This document shows, one piece after another, positions 19,654 to 25,000 of a stretch of 25,000 bases of DNA. The position numbers and the translations under genes were made by a program. The notes under the pieces are model-generated. The model did not search any database, was not told where the DNA came from, and worked only from the letters and a program-made list of their open reading frames with translations. The stretch lies in contig NW_026712466.1 of assembly GCF_022539665.2 (NCBI RefSeq), forward strand, positions 1 through 25,000, given 5' to 3'. The DNA is from Daphnia carinata (Eukaryota; Arthropoda; Branchiopoda; Diplostraca; Daphniidae). Numbering within the stretch: position 1 is the stretch's first letter; each line of letters opens with the position of its first letter.

Positions 19654-19674
19654 ACAGGACATGTCATGTCCTGT
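19654..19674. repeat. Perfect 10+1+10 palindrome
   Basis: ACAGGACATG, T, CATGTCCTGT are perfectly complementary, followed by a repeated CCTGT. The core RRRCATGYY words resemble p53-family half-sites, but the two halves overlap rather than abut, so the match is incomplete. Confidence 0.6.
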
Positions 19675-19814
19675 CCTGTCACATGCCAACTTAACTTAGC
19701 TAAAGCATTAAATGTATTTCGCAGGGTGAAGGATCGTAATTTTAAAAATTTTCAATCCATTTCAGAATGCTCCGTATTAACTCCATGATTTGTTTTGGAT
19801 GATTATTTGTTGTT

Positions 19815-19852
19815 TATAAAAGCCCCTTTTTGAAGCATCTGTATATTCAGAC
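19815..19852 (+). promoter_or_regulatory. TATA box and Inr-like element, probable Fmr1 core promoter
   Basis: TATAAAAG starts at 19815 and an arthropod-type initiator TTCAGAC follows with its A at 19849, a spacing of 34 nt that suits TATA-directed initiation. It would give a 5' UTR of about 140 nt before the Fmr1 ATG at 19989 with no intron. Assignment to Fmr1 is by position only. Confidence 0.45.
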
Positions 19853-19988
19853 ATGAACAGAGATATTCAAACTAAATGTAAACATTAAAGCTTTAGAATA
19901 AATCTGGCAAATGGCAACAATTAATTGGCAAATGGTTCAAGCAATTTGGGTTTGATGTAACTGGCAACGGTGTTTGAGCTCGAAGAAA

Positions 19989-22900
19989 ATGGAGGACCTT
20001 GCCGTTGAAGTCCGGGGTGAAAATGGGGCTTGGTATAAGGTGAAAAATAAAACATATATTTATCAGTTTCTTTTGTAGGGCCAATTAAATATTACTATTG
20101 TTTGATTACTTTGGATTGCCTTATATTCAATAGCAACATTGTTTCCAGTCTGTTATCTTTGTGTAAAGAAAGCGTCGGCAGTGAATGAACCGGCCCTGCC
20201 CTTTTTGATATTTTAGCTTGTTTGGCAAAATCTCATTACCTTCCGTAAAGCAGAAAAAACACATGAAAAATGTTACAATTCTCCGCTGTTTTTATTTGGT
20301 CCATCGTCTGTTGCTAACGTTCACATTAACCTTTTGCAGGCATTTGTCACCGATGTTCATGAAGATGAGATATCTGTAGCATTTGAGAATGAGTATACAT
20401 TTACATGGAATTCTTTATTTCAGATTAACCTGGACTAATATATATTATGTTTGAATTAGTTGGCAGCCAGAGACAAAGTTTCTCTTCTCAAGGTCTCGCT
20501 TACCTTTGAAGGACAGTAAGGGTCCATTTACATTTGTAGAAAATCAAGAAATTGAAGTTTACTCAAAGGCAAATGAACAGGAAGCATTTGGTTGGTGGAA
20601 AGCTGTCATAAAGGTTAGTTCTAGATCCTTTAATATTTTTCAAAATCGTAATTAATGTATTTGAAAATCACTAGTATTTAAAGTGAATCCCCTGAGAGGT
20701 TCATGCTGATATTTTATGTTCCTTTATTTACATTTCTTACACAGATGATCAGAGGGGAATTTTATGTTGTGGAGTATGTTGGCTGGGAAATGTCATATTC
20801 AGAAATAGTACCTGGTGAAAGAATTCGACCATTGAACACCAATTCTCCTTTGACAAAAGCAAACTTTTTCAAATTTGAAATTGAGGTGCCTGAAGAATTA
20901 CGTGAATAGTAAGTATGGTTTTCCCATCAGCTATTTGGCTTCAAGCATATTATCAGCAACCATTAGCTTTAGTATTGATACATTAACCCCTGCTGTCCCA
21001 CACTTGAGCATGTGTGTTAAACTGTTAAATAACTGCTATTCTATTCTATAATAGTGCTAAAAGAGATGGAGTACATAAGGAATTTCAGAAAGCGATTGAA
21101 GCAGCCGTCTGTCGATATATCCCCGATAAAGGAGTGCTAAGTGTTATGGTAAAAACTCCCACATCTTTCACCTACGAAGTGTCTGACTGATTGTTGAATT
21201 ACGTTTTATCAGTCTCGACACGAGTCCAGCCGGAAGCGCGCAGGTCTTTTGCAGGATATGCATTTTCGTAATTTGACGCAAAAAGTGGTGCTGCTCAAAA
21301 GAACAGAAGAGGCTGCGAAACAGCTTGAATGTACAAGAACACATTCTAGTGGAGGGTGAATATTATAACTTTATGAATTTGGCACAATTTAAGTATTTTA
21401 TTAATTAAATGAATTTTTTTTTAAATAAAGGTTCACGGAAGAATTTACTGTGAGAGAGGATCTGATGGGATTAGCGATTGGGGCACATGGAGCAAACATA
21501 CAACAAGCTCGAAAGATTGATGGAATTACGAATATTGAGCTATTAGAGAATTCCTGTACCTTCCGAATCCATGGGGAGGTATTTCGAAAGAGTTACTGCT
21601 GTTTGAAATTATTTTAAAAGCTGTATTGATAATTCAGATTGAGGAATCGGTAAGGAAAGCTCGTGGAATGCTGGAATACGGCGAAGAATCCATTCAGGTG
21701 CCTCGATTTTTGGTCGGAAAAGTCATTGGTAAAAACGGACGTGTGATTCAAGAAATAGTGGACAAGAGCAACGTTGTGCGCGTTAAAATTGAAGGAGACA
21801 ACGAACCCAACCCTACTCATCCTCGCGAAGATGGATTGGTTCCATTTGTATTTGTAGGCACTGTGGATTCCATAGCTAATGCCAAAGTCCTTCTCGAATA
21901 TCACTTAGCACACTTGAAGGTAAGGAATTCCCTGTTTGACTCCTGCTAGTTTCTTTTTTGGTTTAGCCTTCCTCTAGGCGACCTACTAAGTTCCAGGCTC
22001 ATTGTTGTATCATTCCAGGAAGTGGAACAATTACGCATGGAGAAGTTAGAGATCGATCAGCAACTTCGTTCTATTCACAACAGCAACCTTACGTCAGCTC
22101 CTGTGTTTCCTCCCCCGCGGCGTGTGGATAGGTTTGTACTTTTTCTAAAATTTGTTTTAAATTATTTAACAACAACAGAGTATTTCAGAGGATACAGTGC
22201 TGAACCGGAAGGAGGAGGTAATCGAGACCGAGGAAGTCTAACGCGTGGCCGAGGTCGAGGTGGAAGAGGTGCACCTGTTAGTAGTGGTCGATTTGGTGAA
22301 CGATTTCATGTAGAGAGAAGTGGGGTTGCATCGTCGGTTAGAGGCCGTGGAGCAGCTCGAGGTCGAGGAGAGCGACCCGAACGGGCTGATCGTGTGGAGC
22401 GGAACGAACATGCAGAAAGAGGAGATCGTGACAGCGGTAAATTCCTTTTTCTAAATCTGTTCAGTTTAGCATTTGAAAGCAAAACAAACGTTGGGCACAT
22501 GGCTTTCAAGTTCGTTTTATGCGTATTGAGGTAAAAGTTGAACTTCTTTACGTTACGTACTATACGTACCATTTTCTTTACTTTTCTTTCCATTAACTGG
22601 CACGTGGACATGTATTTGATTTGCTAACCGCCAAGTAGCTTCTTCTGTAAGTATCCCTAAGCTCTGGAAACCGATTAGGAAAATTGTGAATAATTTGTAC
22701 ATGACAAACCGGTAGTCTCGTGGGCGTCGAAGAAGTTTTTGAAATTGGTCGGGAATGCTACTCAGCAAAAATTCTACCATTTTCCCTTTGGGATTTGTTC
22801 TTTAGTGGAGGAAGATGAAAAGGATATCGTTAGAACGAAACAATGCAAAACGTTTTGTCATAAGTCAGTAGCCAACGAATGACAATTTATGCATCTATGT

Positions 22901-23674
22901 CTGGTAAGAGTTGTGGCGTCGGTTAATATTTGTACAATCATCAGGTAAAAACTCCTTAGTCAAGTAAGAATGCCTTTTTTTTTTTTTTTTTTATTCTGTA
23001 CATCGACGTTGAAAATTATTCTATGCATATTTTTGCTGAGTGCCATTAATTTTGTGTTGTTTATATGTAGCTTTTCGAGGTAGATCAAGAGGATTTCGTC
23101 GTGGATTTGGAGATCGTATGATGGATACAGAACGGCGTGGTGAAGAGGAATCGGCGCCAGATAGTCAAGATCTTTCGAGTGCTGCTAGTCTAGATAGGGG
23201 TAAGATCGCAAATTATGTTTTGCTTGATTTTTTTGCATTCTAATATATTTCTTTTCCAATCATTAAAATCTATTTTTAGATTCCGGCTCAAGCAATGAAG
23301 AATCGGGCCCTGGTCGCCGTCAACGTCGTCGTCGACCGCGCAAAGTGGAATCAGAAACCAATGGCCGATCCAACAGTATACATATAGATTTGTTTGTCGA
23401 CTAATAAGTATGGACTCATCGCTTTCTCTTTTTAGTCCTGGACAACTCTTCAAGCGGTTCTCGTTTGCATTCGGCTTTGTCTAGTAAAGAGGGGACGCCG
23501 GCTGAAACTACTACAAAAAATGCTTCGCATGCGGGATCCTTACATTCAGCTGCGGCCTCTGGGCCTCCCCATTCGCGCGATCAACGTAACAGATACGATA
23601 AACCGGGTGGTAGTCGCAAACCGATAACCGATCCAAAGGTTCATGAAGAATCTGTTAATGGAACCACAGCTTGA
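19989..23674 (+). CDS. Fmr1: Fragile X messenger ribonucleoprotein orthologue (13 coding exons)
   Basis: FMRP is an mRNA-binding regulator of translation and transport. Coding exons: 19989-20039, 20340-20392, 20460-20613, 20745-20908, 21055-21148, 21213-21355, 21431-21578, 21638-21919, 22019-22131, 22189-22436, 23071-23199, 23280-23375, 23436-23674. They join in frame to 637 codons plus TGA; human FMRP has 632. The protein starts [17 protein letters not shown] (first Tudor/Agenet), then Tudor 2 ([19 protein letters not shown], about 78-96). KH1 shows [20 protein letters not shown] with GAHG at 237-240. KH2 shows [20 protein letters not shown] with GKNG at 300-303; Ile299 corresponds to human Ile304. 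The loop before PFVFVGT is short. A leucine-rich export-like helix [15 protein letters not shown] follows. Exons 10-11 are RG/RGG-rich (RGRGRGGRG), and exon 12 has a basic [10 protein letters not shown] run. The start ATG matches the family. Invertebrates have this one gene in place of FMR1/FXR1/FXR2. No defects were seen. Confidence 0.97.
22553..22780 (-). CDS. Small antisense open frame nested in an Fmr1 intron
   Basis: A 75-codon frame lies inside the 634-nt intron between Fmr1 exons 10 and 11. Its ATG context (GGGAAAATGG) is good. It reads through [18 protein letters not shown], a possible single membrane helix at about residues 24-43, and [14 protein letters not shown], and ends in TAA after a Lys-rich tail. 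GTACGTATAG shortly before the stop would also make a strong donor, so it could be an exon. Codon use is coding-like, but no family is recognised and no flanking exons were found. A chance frame in an unusually long intron is equally possible. Confidence 0.25.
   Translation of the reverse strand: MVEFLLSSIPDQFQKLLRRPRDYRFVMYKLFTIFLIGFQSLGILTEEATWRLANQIHVHVPVNGKKSKENGTYST
22975..22992 (+). repeat. Poly(T) tract (18 nt)
   Basis: Eighteen consecutive T lie 79 nt before Fmr1 exon 11. It is a mononucleotide microsatellite and may be length-variable; on the minus strand it could be the A-tail of an old retroposon. Confidence 0.8.
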
Positions 23675-24078
23675 AACTCGGGAAGTAAAATTCGTGAAAG
23701 GAAAATTGTTTGTGAAAGGTGGCTGTTGAAAAAAAAAGTTGCGTCAATTGTTGAGAAAACAGGAAAGGTTGTTTATTTGCCCTGGAACAAAGTAAAGAAA
23801 CCCAGAAGCGTTCGATATCAAACAACACAAGTGAGATTGACAATATTTCTCACGAGAAACACTTGAGATCGTAACGGTTCTAAAAATGATTCATCGATAA
23901 ATCTTTACCTCTTTTCGTAATTACCCTTCGCACCACCACCGAAATGTGTCCCATCCACTTGAATACACTTGCTTATGCTGTGTACTGGATAATTGACTCT
24001 AGGTGTGATAAACAAATTCACTACAATGGTTGAACAGGATTTTTAAAACTAATGGGCGAAGATATTCTGAAGATTAAG

Positions 24079-24405
24079 TTATTCTTTTTTTATACTGCCT
24101 GGTTTTCGCGTATAATAAACTAAAGAGTGAATGGAATGCGTTGTGTTAACGCAGGCACATTTTGTTTCTGTTTCTTCGTACAGTGTTATACCACACCGTT
24201 TTGACGTCTGAATGTAGAACTTCAAACTGCTTAACAATACACCTGGATGCTTACGCGCTGATGGAATATTAGGATTTCCCTTCTTATCGATAAGAATTGG
24301 ATGAAAGTCACAAGTAATGTCAAACCTGATATGCATACTTCGTTTGTACAAGACAAACTGCCCTAGTTGCGGTTCATGTTCGTAAACATAACTTACTGTA
24401 GCCAT
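24079..24405 (-). CDS. Unrecognised minus-strand open frame downstream of Fmr1
   Basis: A 108-codon frame begins MATVSYVYEHEPQLGQF and includes MHIRFDITCDFHPILI and a Cys pair in TKCACVNTT. Composition is protein-like, with four Cys and no low complexity, but no family is recognised. The codon ACA followed by GTAAGT right after the ATG forms a strong splice donor, so the true first exon might be only ATGGCTACA, with the rest intronic. It would converge on Fmr1 and overlap its 3' UTR. Confidence 0.25.
   Translation of the reverse strand: MATVSYVYEHEPQLGQFVLYKRSMHIRFDITCDFHPILIDKKGNPNIPSARKHPGVLLSSLKFYIQTSKRCGITLYEETETKCACVNTTHSIHSLVYYTRKPGSIKKE
24114..24119 (+). terminator. Poly(A) signal of Fmr1
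   Basis: The first AATAAA after the Fmr1 stop codon, about 440 nt downstream, gives a 3' UTR of about 460 nt. It lies within the 3' end of the minus-strand open frame 24079-24405. Confidence 0.5.
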
Positions 24406-24412
24406 CTGCTAA

Positions 24413-24485
24413 GGCCGAACCGGTGGCATGATGGTAGAGCCTCGCTTTTTCTACTGGCATAATATCCAGCATCGAAAAGACCATC
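24413..24485 (+). repeat. tRNA-like / possible SINE head
   Basis: GTGGCATGATGGTAGAGC resembles a tRNA A box (TGGCnnnnTGG followed by TAGAGC). About 45 nt on, GCATCGAAAAGACC is a weak B-box-like word. A full cloverleaf could not be drawn. It could be a tRNA-derived SINE head or decayed tRNA pseudogene; an oligo-A stretch follows at about 24519-24533. Confidence 0.3.
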
Positions 24486-24499
24486 AACCGAGACTTATT

Positions 24500-25000
24500 G
24501 GAACTTCAGATTTTTATAAAAAAACAAAAAAATTTTAATCTAAATGTCTGACAAAAGCGGGCCTATTCGTTAGGTTCATATTTGATCCAATCCGATTTCC
24601 CGGGCATAATTTGTAGGGTTCTATTTTGTTCCGTACTATTCCACCTCCAATCTACGTAGATCCGTGGGAAACACAACCAATCACAGAGCTTGTTATTGTA
24701 TTGTACGCCATTGTTGGACTAACATGTTTTTGCTGCTGATCAGCTGTGCTCTTTGTACTTGAATTTCACTCTATATATATTGTAATTAAATAGATAATAA
24801 TATTTAAATTATTTAATTTCTTTTTTTGGACTTTTGCCCAATTGCTATCTGCTATGTTTATAAGTTTTTGGAAGTTACCATTCACCTAAGTGTAACGAGC
24901 CCACAGGCTATCCGAAGACAGCCACACCCTCAACATCCCTCAAGCGTTTCACAAGTGAAAGTGAACGTGTCCCCTCCCATTTTACCTTCATTTTGTATGT
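24500..25000. other. Non-coding right flank
   Basis: AT-rich sequence without a recognisable gene on either strand. A TATATATA stretch near 24773 and scattered homopolymers are the only visible structure. Confidence 0.45.

Larger units (their letters stand above)
18530..19800. other. Intergenic region between IntS6 and Fmr1
   Basis: No gene is supported; short open frames at 19031-19243 and 19490-19699 lack domains. Visible structure: three TTGGTCTATTG words in tandem at 19055-19100 and two perfect palindromes listed separately. It may hold Fmr1 upstream regulatory sequence. Confidence 0.5.

Noticed and set aside
1-25000. CRISPR array, operons, ribosome binding sites
   Set aside because: The window is eukaryotic with spliced genes; no regularly spaced short repeats or prokaryotic gene layout is present apart from the short segment at 6650-6766.

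Overview
The window looks like arthropod nuclear DNA, most likely from a Daphnia-type crustacean. It is AT-rich, and genes are cut into short exons by introns that are mostly 60-200 nt. Two single-copy animal genes can be read exon by exon, and both are closer to arthropod orthologues than to vertebrate ones. The species is inferred; no marker in the window proves it.

Left third (about 440-7170) is mobile-element territory. A decayed Mutator-like (MULE) transposase gene runs on the minus strand (6535 to 2782). In protein order it encodes a FAR1/FLYWCH-like N-terminal zinc-binding module, an MULE DDE transposase core, a SWIM zinc finger, a ULP1/SENP-type cysteine protease domain and a C-terminal PHD finger. 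Next to it on the plus strand (925-2580) is an intron-containing, disrupted fragment of a gelsolin-family gene, placed exactly between two direct copies of the element's terminal sequence (630-925 and 2584-2838). Inverted GC-rich repeats at 555-621 and 7099-7167 bracket the whole block. The simplest reading is a MULE of about 6.6 kb that carries a captured host gelsolin segment, a Pack-MULE-like arrangement in an animal. A short bacterial-looking segment lies near its right end (6650-6766).

Middle (7170-13900) is gene-poor. It holds a broken gene whose N-terminus resembles the DUF4806-associated module of arthropod proteins (9418-10624), flanked on both sides by GC-rich repeats built on GGTACC/GGCACC motifs (8515-8850 and 10820-11060). 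It also holds a possible orphan TATA element and some inverted repeats.

Right half carries two intact genes head to tail on the plus strand. The first is Integrator complex subunit 6 (IntS6, 13 coding exons, 13904-18137, 931 codons), which includes one GC-AG intron. The second is the fragile X protein orthologue Fmr1 (13 coding exons, 19989-23674, 637 codons) with Tudor/Agenet, KH1, KH2 and RGG regions. IntS6 acts in the nuclear Integrator complex, which attenuates transcription and processes snRNA 3' ends. FMRP binds mRNA and controls translation. They share no obvious pathway and are simply neighbours. A TATA/Inr pair sits 140-175 nt upstream of the Fmr1 ATG, and poly(A) signals follow both genes. 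Two small minus-strand open frames (22553-22780 inside an Fmr1 intron; 24079-24405 downstream) are of uncertain status.
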